From NCBI RefSeq assembly GCF_900115155.1, contig NZ_FOVM01000003.1, forward strand, positions 148,747 through 212,746: a DNA stretch of 64,000 bases, given 5' to 3'. Below are positions 20,150 through 28,147 of the stretch, piece by piece. The notes under the pieces are model-generated. The model saw only the letters and a program-made list of their open reading frames with translations. It was not told where the DNA came from and made no database searches. The stretch is from Mycetocola miduiensis (lineage in GTDB: Bacteria > Actinomycetota > Actinomycetes > Actinomycetales > Microbacteriaceae). The translations under genes were made by a program, and so were the position numbers. The first letter of the stretch is position 1. Every line of letters starts with the position of its first letter.

Positions 20150-20824
20150 ATGAGCGTGACCACAGACCCCCAGGCGGCACTGCTTGACGCAGCGGCCGTC
20201 GTCGCCGGCGCCGGACTGACCGACGCATTCGGCCACCTCTCCATGCGCACGGCGACGAACGAATGGATGATCACCCCACCGGTGGCCCTGTCCGCACTCA
20301 CTGCGGACCATCGGTTCAGCCACTTCTCCCCCGGCGCTGACGAACTGCCGGCCGCCGCCCCCAAGGAGGCATGGATCCACCTTGCACTCGCCGAGTCCCG
20401 GCCGGAGATCGGAGCGATCTGCCGGGCACAGCCTCCCGCCGTTGCCGCCCTCGTCGCTGCCGGCCAGCCGGTCCTGCCGCTGAACGGGCACGGTTCGTTC
20501 CTCGGCGAGAGCGTTCCGGTTTACGACGATTCCCGCCTCATTCGCGACGCCGCCAGCGCTTCGGCGGTGCGCGACACGATGGGCACCTCGAACGCCATCA
20601 TCCTCCGTGGCAACGGCGCGGTCACGGTCGGCTCGGACCTTGCCAGTGCCGTCGCCCTGATGTGGGTGTTGGAGAAGACCGCAGAACTCAACCTTCGCGC
20701 GCTTGCCGCCGGCACGCCGCATCCGCTGCCGGCAGACGAGCAGTCCTGGTGGCGGGAGCGTGCCACCGAACTGCTGCCCAGAATTTACAACTACCTCACC
20801 CACACCTACCGAAAGGGTCAATGA
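20150..20824 (+). CDS. Class II aldolase/adducin-fold protein, possible ring-cleavage-product decarboxylase (CmtD/DhbB-like)
   Basis: A 224-residue protein with the class II aldolase fold (AFGHLSMR at 26-33, PKEAWIH at 71-77, ILRGNGAVTVG at 151-161). In L-fuculose-phosphate aldolase Zn is held by Glu73, His92, His94 and His155. Here Glu73 is kept, but 92-94 is RAQ and 155 is Asn, so a canonical zinc site is absent. Its pairing with an extradiol dioxygenase resembles cmtC/cmtD and dhbA/dhbB, where this fold decarboxylates the carboxylated ring-cleavage product. That role is inferred from context. AAGGA lies directly on the ATG at 20150, so GTG 20156 may be the real start. Confidence 0.75.
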   Translation: MSVTTDPQAALLDAAAVVAGAGLTDAFGHLSMRTATNEWMITPPVALSALTADHRFSHFSPGADELPAAAPKEAWIHLALAESRPEIGAICRAQPPAVAALVAAGQPVLPLNGHGSFLGESVPVYDDSRLIRDAASASAVRDTMGTSNAIILRGNGAVTVGSDLASAVALMWVLEKTAELNLRALAAGTPHPLPADEQSWWRERATELLPRIYNYLTHTYRKGQ

Positions 20825-21729
20825 TGATCGAAATCACCGACATCGCCTACGTGCGATCCGGGTCTGCGGATGTCGACGCTGCCGTGCGTTTCGCCGTGGA
20901 CATCGTCGGAATGCAATACGCCGGCAATGACAACGGAGTGCACTACCTGCGTGCCGACCACCGCCACCACTGCCTCGCCTTCGTCGAAGGAGAGGCGGGC
21001 GTGCTCAGCTCCGGCCTGACTCTGAAAGACGACGACGCACTGCGACTCGCCGAGACCGAACTCACTCTGGCCGGCGTCAACGTCGTGCGTGGCACCGCCG
21101 AAGAGGCGCGCTCCCGCCGTGTCAGCAGTTTCATCAGCTTCGACGACCCGTGGGGCAACCGCTTCGACCTCGTGGTCGGCCAGGTCCATGACGCCGATAC
21201 GGTGCACTGGGGCAGGCAGGCCGGCATCGTCGAGTTCGGTCACCTCTGCGTCGATGCTCCGGATGTGAGGGCGGCGTACGAATGGTGGAGCTCGCTGTTC
21301 AACATCAAGATCAGCGACTGGATCGGTGACTGGGCGGCGCTCATGCGCTTCGACCCGGTGCACCACAAGCTCGCCGTGTTCCGCGGCAGCGAGCCGGGAC
21401 TGTGCCACATCAACTTCCAGGTCGAATCGATCGACGACGTCATGCGGAGCTGGAACTTCCTGCTCGAGCAGGGTGTCGAGATCGAGCAGGGCCCCGGCCG
21501 TCATCCGCAGTCCACCGCCATCTTCATCTACTTCAAGGGGCCGGAGGGGCTCACCTACGAGTACTCGTATGGCGTGCGCCTCATCGAGGACGATGCCACC
21601 TGGAAGCCGCGCACGTTCGACCCTCTGCACCCCAAGTCGATCGATATGTGGGGCGGAGTCACCCAGCGTGTGCAGACGCAGAAGCAGATCCGTCGTCCGC
21701 TCGACTCGACCGAATTGCAGGATGCCTGA
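20821..21729 (+). CDS. Extradiol ring-cleavage dioxygenase, two-domain VOC type (CmtC/DhbA-like)
   Basis: A 302-residue type I extradiol dioxygenase. The catalytic C-terminal domain shows the 2-His-1-carboxylate iron ligands: His141 (FGHLCV), His196 (LCHINF) and Glu247 (YEYSYG). These enzymes open catechols next to the diol. The neighbouring class II aldolase-fold protein and meta-pathway enzymes make a carboxycatechol such as 2,3-dihydroxybenzoate or dihydroxy-p-cumate an attractive substrate, but the sequence does not prove it. The start overlaps the aldolase stop (ATG 20821 or 20824), and its stop overlaps the tautomerase ATG, so the three genes are coupled. Confidence 0.83.
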   Translation: MMIEITDIAYVRSGSADVDAAVRFAVDIVGMQYAGNDNGVHYLRADHRHHCLAFVEGEAGVLSSGLTLKDDDALRLAETELTLAGVNVVRGTAEEARSRRVSSFISFDDPWGNRFDLVVGQVHDADTVHWGRQAGIVEFGHLCVDAPDVRAAYEWWSSLFNIKISDWIGDWAALMRFDPVHHKLAVFRGSEPGLCHINFQVESIDDVMRSWNFLLEQGVEIEQGPGRHPQSTAIFIYFKGPEGLTYEYSYGVRLIEDDATWKPRTFDPLHPKSIDMWGGVTQRVQTQKQIRRPLDSTELQDA

Positions 21730-21923
21730 TGCCATTCGTCGAGATCAACGTTGCTGAAGGCCGCAGCGAGGAGCAGTTGCGCGACCTGATGGGTCGCGTG
21801 CATGACGCCATCGAAGAGTGGGGCGCCCCCGGCCAGAGCATCCGGGTGCTGGTCCGCGAGGTTCCTCCGGCGCGGTGGTTGTCTGGTGGGGTCACCCTCG
21901 CGGAGAAGGCAACCTCGACGTAG
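21729..21923 (+). CDS. 4-oxalocrotonate tautomerase family enzyme
   Basis: A 64-residue protein beginning MPFVEINVAEGRSEEQLRDL. After Met removal the N-terminal Pro is the catalytic base, as in XylH/DmpI. The length is typical of the hexameric 4-OT family. It isomerises 2-hydroxymuconate (enol) to 2-oxo-3-hexenedioate, between the semialdehyde dehydrogenase and the decarboxylase, both encoded in the facing operon. The ATG overlaps the dioxygenase stop (TGATG), so translation is coupled. It ends 28 bases before a large inverted repeat. Confidence 0.9.
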   Translation: MPFVEINVAEGRSEEQLRDLMGRVHDAIEEWGAPGQSIRVLVREVPPARWLSGGVTLAEKATST

Positions 21924-21950
21924 CGCTCCCGCTGTGCATAACTTCCGGTG

Positions 21951-21992
21951 ACGCGAAAGCCCCTAATACCAACGTATTCGGGGCTTTCGCGT
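21951..21992. terminator. Long hairpin between convergent catabolic units
   Basis: Two 19-base arms (ACGCGAAAGCCCC... and ...GGGGCTTTCGCGT) pair with a single mismatch around a CAAC loop. It can work as a terminator for both the rightward trio and the leftward operon, although no U-tract follows on either strand, so stem-loop or protein-bound repeat functions are also possible. Confidence 0.6.
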
Positions 21993-22022
21993 TACTGGAG
22001 CGGATGTGGTTGGCACCTGGAA

Positions 22023-22087
22023 CAGGAGATCGCACGATTTTCAGGAGAAAAGCAGCGAAAGCATCCTGATAACCGTGTGATCTCCTG
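22023..22087. repeat. Second long imperfect inverted repeat
   Basis: The 24-base arm at 22023-22046 (CAGGAGATCGCACG...) and the one at 22064-22087 (...CGTGTGATCTCCTG) are complementary except at three positions, with a 17-base spacer. It lies 31 bases from the first hairpin, upstream of the catechol dioxygenase stop. No open reading frame covers it. Confidence 0.65.
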
Positions 22088-22105
22088 CAAATTGTGCGCC
22101 CGCGC

Positions 22106-23068
22106 TCAGCCCCTGAGCACCGGGGTGGCGTGCGAGTGGAACGAGTCGGGTACCGCGAGTCCCCAGGCGGTACCGCGCCCACCCGCCTCTGTGGTCCAGG
22201 TCACGGGCTCGAAGTCGGGCGAGAAGATATGGATGCCGCCGGCGAACACCTCGATCCGGTTGCCGCCCGGTTCGAACACGTACAGGAAGAACCCCTGCGT
22301 GCGGGAGTGCTTGGCCGGCCCGAACTCGAGGAACACCCCGTTCTCCATGAAGATGTCCGCGGCCTTCAGCACGTCGTCGCGGGTTTCAACCGCGTAGGCG
22401 AGGTGATGAAGGCGGCCATCGGTCTGCGCCGGTTCACGGGTGAGGGCGAGATCGTGGGATTTGGTCATCAGGCTGAGCCATGCGCCGACCTCGTTGTCCT
22501 CGGTGGGAACTAGCCGTTCCCTCAGCTTGAAGCCGAGGGCCTCCTCCTGGAAGGCCCGGCTGGCCGCGACATCCGGCACCAGCAGGTTGATGTGGTCGAT
22601 GTGCGCGGCGGCGACGCCGTGCGGGTTGTATCGCTGGGGCTGGTTCGGCAGGTACGGCTTCTGATCGGGAGCCGGGCGGAACTTCTCCGTCTCGAAGTAG
22701 ACCTCCATCGAGTGCCCGCCGGGCGCCATGAAGGAGTACGCCTTGCCGTGACCGATGTCCCCGTCGATCCACCGGCCTTCGATTCCCCGTTCGGTGAGCG
22801 CAGCCACCCGTCGTTCCAGCCCCTGTGGGCTGCTCGCGCGCCAGGCGACGTGGCCGAGTCCTGCCTCCGGCGATGCCGTGAGTTTGAGCGAGGTGAGCAC
22901 GTCGTCGTTCCACGCCCGGAGGTATACGGAGTCCGCGGTCTCGGCGACCGGGTACAACCCGTATACCTCCGTGAAGAAGGCTGCTGACTTCTCGAGGGTC
23001 GGCGTCAGCAATTCGGTGTGGCCGAGCTGGGCGACGTCGAAGATCGGCTCGCGGTAGACCGACGTCAT
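22106..23068 (-). CDS. Catechol 2,3-dioxygenase
   Basis: A 320-residue two-domain type I extradiol dioxygenase. Iron ligands are visible as His159 (IDHINL), His222 (RLHHLAY) and Glu273 (NRIEVF). The size and the C-terminal block GGNRIEVFAGG fit catechol 2,3-dioxygenases that yield 2-hydroxymuconic semialdehyde, the substrate of the dehydrogenase encoded just upstream. The ATG at 23066-23068 gives the standard N-terminus; a longer frame runs into the dehydrogenase gene. It is the last gene of the leftward eight-gene operon, starting 4 bases after the dehydrogenase stop. Confidence 0.88.
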   Translation of the reverse strand: MTSVYREPIFDVAQLGHTELLTPTLEKSAAFFTEVYGLYPVAETADSVYLRAWNDDVLTSLKLTASPEAGLGHVAWRASSPQGLERRVAALTERGIEGRWIDGDIGHGKAYSFMAPGGHSMEVYFETEKFRPAPDQKPYLPNQPQRYNPHGVAAAHIDHINLLVPDVAASRAFQEEALGFKLRERLVPTEDNEVGAWLSLMTKSHDLALTREPAQTDGRLHHLAYAVETRDDVLKAADIFMENGVFLEFGPAKHSRTQGFFLYVFEPGGNRIEVFAGGIHIFSPDFEPVTWTTEAGGRGTAWGLAVPDSFHSHATPVLRG

Positions 23069-23072
23069 GGCG

Positions 23073-24545
23073 TCAGTGCGCTCCGGACAGCACGACAGGC
23101 GGGTGCGCCGCCGGTCGTACGAGCTGCATGACCACGGCCTTCGGTTCGGTGAAGAACTCGCGGCTGAAGTTGCCGCCTTCGCGGCCGACACCGGATGCTC
23201 CGACGCCGCCGAATGGTGCACGCAGGTCGCGGATGAAGAAGCAGTTCACCCAGACAGTTCCGACCCGCAGCGAACCAGAGACGCGGTGCGCTTTGACGAG
23301 GTTTTCGGTGAACAGCATCGCGTTCAGTCCGTACGGGCTGTCGTTGACCTCGTGCACGACCTCGTCTTCGGAGTCGAACGGCGTGATCGTGACGATCGGT
23401 CCGAAGATCTCTTCACGCTGGTGCTTCGCGTCACGGTCGAGACCGGTCACCACGGTTGGCTTGACCGTCCAGCCGTCCCCGAGGCCGCCGGTGACACGGG
23501 TTCCGCCGACCTCTTCGATGGTGTCGAAGTAGCCGCGCACCTTCGTGTAGTGCTCCTCGCTCGCGAGCGGGCCGATCTGGGTCGCCGGATCCTTGGGGTC
23601 GCCGATCACCATGGCATCCGCGGCGTCGGTGAAGCGCTCGAGGAACTCGTCGAAGATGGGACGTTCGACGTAGATCCGGCTGCCGGCGAGGCAGACCTGG
23701 CCGGCGTTTGTGAAGATGGCGCGGATCGACCAGCTGACCGCGTTGTCGAGGTCGGCGTCGGCGAACACGACGTTTGCGCCCTTTCCGCCGAGTTCGAGGC
23801 TGACCGGGGTGAGGTTGGCACTGGCGGCGCGGGCGATGATCCGGCCCGTGTTGGATTCGCCGGTGAACGTGATGCGGTCGACGTCGGGGTTCTCGGTGAG
23901 CGCCTGGCCCACAGAGTCCGGGCCGAATCCGTGGACGACGTTGAAGACCCCGGCCGGGATGCCTGCCTCGAGGGCGAGGCGTGCGAGGATGGTGGCGGAA
24001 ACCGGCGTGTCTTCGGCTGGCTTGAGGACGACGGTGTTGCCCCACGCGAGCGCAGGAGCTACCTTCCAGCTTTCGAGCATCATCGGGAAGTTCCACGGGG
24101 CGATCGCGGCGACGACGCCGGCTGCCTCGTAGCGCGTGTAGGTGTGGTGGCCGGAGTCCATCGGGAGAACGTCGGCGGGGCTGAGGTGCGCGTGATCGGC
24201 AAAGAAACGGAAGTTCTGTGCGGTGCGTGCAACGTCGTTGCCGAGGCTCTGAGTGATCGGCTTGCCCATGTCGCGGGTGTCGGCCATTGCGAGTTCCTCG
24301 CCGTGCTCGAGAATCAGATCGGCGAACTTGTTGATCAGGTCGCGGCGCTGGCCTGCCGTCATCCGGGGCCATGGGCCCTCATCGAATGCTCGACGGGCGG
24401 CGGCGACGGCGAGGTCGGCGTCGGCTTTGGCGCCGAGGGCGATCTCCGCCCACGGCTCGCGGGTGTAGGGGTCGATGCTCGGGAAAGTCTCCCCCGAGAT
24501 GGAGGCGATCTCCTGGCCATCGATGATGTGACCGAATCTCTGCAT
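23073..24545 (-). CDS. Aldehyde dehydrogenase, probably 2-hydroxymuconic semialdehyde dehydrogenase
   Basis: A 490-residue NAD(P)-dependent aldehyde dehydrogenase. IAPWNFPMM (148-156) and FTGESNTG (227-234) bind cofactor, Glu251 is the base in LELGGKGAN, and Cys285 is the nucleophile in AGQVCLAGS. Family members of this length act on betaine aldehyde, lactaldehyde or ring-cleavage semialdehydes. The adjacent catechol 2,3-dioxygenase, decarboxylase and hydratase point to 2-hydroxymuconic semialdehyde (DmpC/XylG role), which gives 2-hydroxymuconate for the tautomerase. ATG at 24543-24545. A strong hairpin separates it from the preceding substrate-binding protein gene. Confidence 0.87.
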   Translation of the reverse strand: MQRFGHIIDGQEIASISGETFPSIDPYTREPWAEIALGAKADADLAVAAARRAFDEGPWPRMTAGQRRDLINKFADLILEHGEELAMADTRDMGKPITQSLGNDVARTAQNFRFFADHAHLSPADVLPMDSGHHTYTRYEAAGVVAAIAPWNFPMMLESWKVAPALAWGNTVVLKPAEDTPVSATILARLALEAGIPAGVFNVVHGFGPDSVGQALTENPDVDRITFTGESNTGRIIARAASANLTPVSLELGGKGANVVFADADLDNAVSWSIRAIFTNAGQVCLAGSRIYVERPIFDEFLERFTDAADAMVIGDPKDPATQIGPLASEEHYTKVRGYFDTIEEVGGTRVTGGLGDGWTVKPTVVTGLDRDAKHQREEIFGPIVTITPFDSEDEVVHEVNDSPYGLNAMLFTENLVKAHRVSGSLRVGTVWVNCFFIRDLRAPFGGVGASGVGREGGNFSREFFTEPKAVVMQLVRPAAHPPVVLSGAH

Positions 24546-24567
24546 GGCCTGGTGCCTTTCGTGGTGT

Positions 24568-24595
24568 GCCGGGCGGACGGTCCCGCCCGCCCGGC
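24568..24595 (-). other. GC-rich hairpin between the substrate-binding protein and dehydrogenase genes
   Basis: GCCGGGCGG (24568-24576) and CCGCCCGGC (24587-24595) pair perfectly around a 10-base loop. It lies inside the operon, right after the substrate-binding protein stop, with no T-run. Such elements often stabilise or partly terminate the transcript so that the binding protein is made in excess. Confidence 0.55.
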
Positions 24596-24609
24596 GGATT
24601 GTGAAGTGT

Positions 24610-25629
24610 TTACTTGCCTGGGACGTAGACCATCGCGTCGAGGTCCACGGGAGCGGGAATCGCGCCCTGGTCGACCATGATCTCGTTCCAGACCTCGAGG
24701 TTCTCGGCCTTCGCCGATCCGGCGACCCATTCAGGGAGCATGATCTTGGCAGCGAGCTCAGGGGTGGTCTTGCTGTAGGTCGGAACGATCTCACGAGCAG
24801 CGTCGGGGTTCTCAGCGAGCAGTGCGTTCGCCTTCTCCAACGCGCGGATGAACGCGGCGGTTGTGTTTGGGTTCGCCTTCACGAAGTCGGCGGTCATGCC
24901 GAGGCCGGAGAGCGGAACGCCAGCGGTTGGGCCGGAGAAGTTCGCGAAGAGCTTCTTGGCGCCGGCTTCGTTCGCAGCGGTCTGGAACGGCTCAACCAGC
25001 CACACGGCGTCGACGCCACCCGACTGCAGGGTCGGCACCATGTCGGGGAACGGCAGCTCGAGGAACTCGACCTTGCTCACATCCATGCCGGCTTCTTCCA
25101 TGAGCACCTTGATGGTGAGCTCACCGGTGTTCTTGAGCGTGTTGACGGCGACCTTCTTGCCTTCGAGGTCCTCGATGGACTCAATGCCAGAGTCCGCCTT
25201 GACGTAGACGCCGTTGCTCTCTTCGTTGCCACGAACGCCCTCGGCGACGATGTTGATGCCGACGCCTCCGCTCTGTGCGAGCAGGAACGAGGGGTAGGTC
25301 GCGAATGCAGCCTGCATGTCGCCGGCGATCATTGCGGGGACCGCGGCGGCCCCGCCCTGCGCGGGCTGCGCAGTGACGTCGAGGCCCTCGTCTTCGAAGA
25401 AGCCTTCTGCGATGGCGATGAAGACGGATGCCTGGTCGGCGACTGGCGTGATACCGACGAGCAGTTCCGTGGTCTCCGGCTTGCCGTCGCCTGCCGGCGC
25501 CGGGGCGTCGTCAGCGGGTGCTGCTGCGCTTCCTGCCGAGCATGCGGCGAGACTGAGCGCCAGGGCAGAGGCTGCGGCGACGCCGAGCCAGGTCTTTTTG
25601 GTGCGAACTGTCAGGGATGTGATGGGCAC
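24610..25629 (-). CDS. ABC transporter substrate-binding lipoprotein (NitT/TauT type)
   Basis: A 339-residue lipoprotein with signal peptide and lipobox SLAAC (acylated Cys30), then an Ala/Pro-rich linker. The SsuA/TauA-like periplasmic-binding fold follows: LLVGITPVADQASVFIAIAE, GFFEDEGLDV, and EGKKVAVNTLKNTGEL. This family binds nitrate, sulfonates, taurine, pyrimidine precursors or aromatic acids. Placement within a meta-cleavage operon suggests a benzoate- or phthalate-like acid. It is followed by the ABC ATPase-first order typical of the type: on the transcript it comes after two permeases and the ATPase. Confidence 0.9.
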   Translation of the reverse strand: MPITSLTVRTKKTWLGVAAASALALSLAACSAGSAAAPADDAPAPAGDGKPETTELLVGITPVADQASVFIAIAEGFFEDEGLDVTAQPAQGGAAAVPAMIAGDMQAAFATYPSFLLAQSGGVGINIVAEGVRGNEESNGVYVKADSGIESIEDLEGKKVAVNTLKNTGELTIKVLMEEAGMDVSKVEFLELPFPDMVPTLQSGGVDAVWLVEPFQTAANEAGAKKLFANFSGPTAGVPLSGLGMTADFVKANPNTTAAFIRALEKANALLAENPDAAREIVPTYSKTTPELAAKIMLPEWVAGSAKAENLEVWNEIMVDQGAIPAPVDLDAMVYVPGK

Positions 25630-25675
25630 GTTTCCTCCTTGAATAGTGCGGTGCTTGTTGGTGGTGCGGGGTTTG

Positions 25676-26473
25676 TCAGGCGACGTCGGCCACCGGGATG
25701 GTGACGTCGTCGCTCTTGGGATGACGGATGAGGCGGGCTACCTCGCCGCGCAGACGAATGAACTCGGGATCTTCCTTGGTCTCGATCTGGTCGCGGTTGT
25801 CCGACAGGGGGATGTCGAGGGTGGTGACAACGAATGTGGGCGGCTTGGAGAGGACGACGACCCGGTCGGCGAGGTACACGCTCTCGTCGATGTCGTGCGT
25901 AACGAAGAGGATGGTCATGTTGAATTTCTTCTTCACCGAGAGCACGAGGTCCTCGAGGTCTTCCCTGGTCTGCGCATCGACGGACGCGAACGGCTCGTCC
26001 ATCAACAGGATTTTCGGCCGGTAGGCCAGCGCACGCGCGATGGCGACGCGCTGCTGCATGCCGCCTGAGAGCTGGAACGGGAAGCGATCTTCGAAGCCGG
26101 TGAGGCCGACTGCCACGAGCGACTCAGACACGCGGGCGTCGAGGTCGGCCTTGCTGAGACCGAGCCGCTTGAGCGGGAAGCGCACGTTGGACTCCACACT
26201 GAGCCACGGGAATAGCGAACCGCGGTAGTCCTGGAAGACCATTGCGAGTCCTTCTGGGACGGATGTGATCTCGTTACCGAGGAAGGTGAGGTCACCCCCG
26301 GTGGGTCGCATGAGCCCTGCCATCGTGCGCAACAGGGTGGTCTTGCCGCAGCCGGAGGGTCCGACGATGGAGACCAGCTCACCTGGCTCGACCGCGAACG
26401 TGATGTCCTTCAGCGCCAGGTGCGCCTTCGCGCCCGTGCCGTAGGTGTGGGTGAGGTGTTCGATGTTCAGCAT
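25676..26473 (-). CDS. ABC transporter ATP-binding protein (NitT/TauT type)
   Basis: A 265-residue ATPase. Walker A is GPSGCGKTT (about 38-46), the signature is LSGGMQQR (about 140-147), Walker B ILLMDEPFASVD follows (about 161-172), and the H-loop is THDIDE. The sequence pattern is that of NrtD/SsuB/TauB. It energises uptake with the two upstream-encoded permeases and the downstream binding protein. It starts 16 bases after the second permease stop. Confidence 0.94.
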   Translation of the reverse strand: MLNIEHLTHTYGTGAKAHLALKDITFAVEPGELVSIVGPSGCGKTTLLRTMAGLMRPTGGDLTFLGNEITSVPEGLAMVFQDYRGSLFPWLSVESNVRFPLKRLGLSKADLDARVSESLVAVGLTGFEDRFPFQLSGGMQQRVAIARALAYRPKILLMDEPFASVDAQTREDLEDLVLSVKKKFNMTILFVTHDIDESVYLADRVVVLSKPPTFVVTTLDIPLSDNRDQIETKEDPEFIRLRGEVARLIRHPKSDDVTIPVADVA

Positions 26474-26489
26474 GAATTTTCCTTACGGA

Positions 26490-27347
26490 CTAGGCGGTTT
26501 CGCGACCTGAGCTGCGCTGCCAGGCGAGGATGCGACGCTCAATAACGGTGAGCAAGGTGTTGAGAAGGAAGCCGATGATTCCGAGCAGCACGATCCCGGC
26601 CCACATGTCGGGGAATCCGAAGCCACGCTGGGCCTGCACGATCGAGAAGCCGATACCGCTGGAAGCGGCCACCATCTCGGAGATCACCATGAGGATCAGT
26701 CCGAGTGAGAGGCTGGTGCGCACGCCGGCGAGGATCTTCGGGGCGGCGCCCGGAAGCACGATTCGCTTCAGTCTGCTGACGAAACTGATCCTGAACACCG
26801 TGGCGGTTTCGTACTTCAGTTCTTCGATCGAGCGCACGCCGTCGATGGTGTTCAGCAGAATCGGCCAGGCCGTCCCGAAGGCGATCAGCAGGACGCGCAT
26901 CTCGTCGCCAGTGCCGAACAGCACAAGGAAGATCGGGATGAGTGCTGGCGGGGGTACCGCCCGCAGGAACTGGATGATCGGGTCGACATAGTCAGCGAAC
27001 TTGCGGCTCAGCCCGATCGCGACGCCAAGGGAGATCGCAAGCACGACCGAGATCGCAAATCCGAGCAGCACGCGGCCCATGCTCGGCAGCACATCGTTGA
27101 GCATGCTCGGCGTGAGCACACCGTTCGGACCGGGCAGCCAGAGCAGCGCGGCCCGTTCGAAGATTCGGATCGGCTGGGGGAAGAACGGCGAAGGGAAGGC
27201 CATCGTCGCCAGTTGCCACAGAGCGAGCAGGACGGCGAGGACGATCCAGCGCAGCGCGAACCGGCTCCACCACTGGCGCCGGGCGGACTGCGGCTCGCGA
27301 CTGGCGCGCGGCCGGTTGGCGGTGGATATCGATGCTGTGAGTGCCAT
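26490..27347 (-). CDS. ABC transporter permease (NitT/TauT type)
   Basis: A 285-residue inner-membrane permease of the BPD_transp_1 family, with about six helices. The cytoplasmic EAA-like loop (FRISFVSRLKRIVLPGAAPKIL, cited as two parts FRISFVSRLKRI and VLPGAAPKIL) contacts the ATPase. N-terminal residues 1-25 are basic and polar. Its ATG overlaps the last base of the other permease gene (27347), so the two are coupled. The paired permeases probably form a heterodimeric channel. Confidence 0.92.
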   Translation of the reverse strand: MALTASISTANRPRASREPQSARRQWWSRFALRWIVLAVLLALWQLATMAFPSPFFPQPIRIFERAALLWLPGPNGVLTPSMLNDVLPSMGRVLLGFAISVVLAISLGVAIGLSRKFADYVDPIIQFLRAVPPPALIPIFLVLFGTGDEMRVLLIAFGTAWPILLNTIDGVRSIEELKYETATVFRISFVSRLKRIVLPGAAPKILAGVRTSLSLGLILMVISEMVAASSGIGFSIVQAQRGFGFPDMWAGIVLLGIIGFLLNTLLTVIERRILAWQRSSGRETA

Positions 27348-28147
27348 TACGCCACCCCCTCCTTCTTCCAGGCGAAAATCTTGCGCTCGATGGCCACCAG
27401 AACGAAGTTGATGAGCATCCCGAGCAAACCGGCCACGATGGTTCCGGCGAACACGAGCGAGGTGTCACCGCCACCGGAGCTGATTCGAAGGATGTACGAG
27501 CCGATACCGCTGGCGGAGCCGGCGAGCAACTCGGCACTGATGGTCACAATCAACGCGATCGCCGCAGAGATCCGCACGCCGGTCGCCGCGAGCGGTGCGG
27601 CGTACGGCAGGCTGACGCGGGCGAGGATGCCGACGCGGCTGAGCCGGAACGTGCGGGCCGTCTCCTTAGCGACGGGGTCGACATCCCGGACTCCATAGAC
27701 GGTGTTGAAGAAGATCGGCCACAGCGAGGCGTAGACCACGAGAGCGATCTTCATATCGGTGCCCTGACCAAAGACCAGGATGGCGAGAGGGATCAGCGCG
27801 ACCGAGGGAATCGGCCGCATGAACTCGACGACCGCTGACGACGCCTCGTAGGCGATCCGGAACGAGCCGAGCACCAGGCCGAGCGGCACGGCGACCAGGA
27901 TGGCGATGCCGAGTCCGATCGCCCATGCGGTCAGTGTTGAGCCGACGTCATGGAGGAACTCCGGGTCCACGATGAGGCCGGCCGTGTCGAGCAGCACCCG
28001 GGACATCGGCGGAAGGATGTTTCCGGGGATGATTCCGAGCCGGGAGACCGACTCGGCCAGGATGAGGAGAACGGCGACACCGATCAGGCCGCGGGTGACC
28101 TTGGGGGTCACCCCCCGGCGGACGGGCACGGTGGCGACGGCGCTCAT
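27347..28147 (-). CDS. ABC transporter permease (NitT/TauT type)
   Basis: A 266-residue permease homologous to the following one, with six predicted helices. Its coupling loop is FRLSRVGILARVSLPYAAPL. Most systems of this type use one permease gene twice, so two distinct permease genes suggest a heterodimer or a recent duplication. The start (ATG 28145-28147) overlaps the decarboxylase stop by four bases, which places the transporter inside the catabolic transcript rather than beside it. Confidence 0.92.
   Translation of the reverse strand: MSAVATVPVRRGVTPKVTRGLIGVAVLLILAESVSRLGIIPGNILPPMSRVLLDTAGLIVDPEFLHDVGSTLTAWAIGLGIAILVAVPLGLVLGSFRIAYEASSAVVEFMRPIPSVALIPLAILVFGQGTDMKIALVVYASLWPIFFNTVYGVRDVDPVAKETARTFRLSRVGILARVSLPYAAPLAATGVRISAAIALIVTISAELLAGSASGIGSYILRISSGGGDTSLVFAGTIVAGLLGMLINFVLVAIERKIFAWKKEGVA

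Noticed and set aside
23067-24680. A 537-codon frame antisense to the aldehyde dehydrogenase
   Set aside because: It is the mirror of a well-conserved dehydrogenase and shows no family signature.
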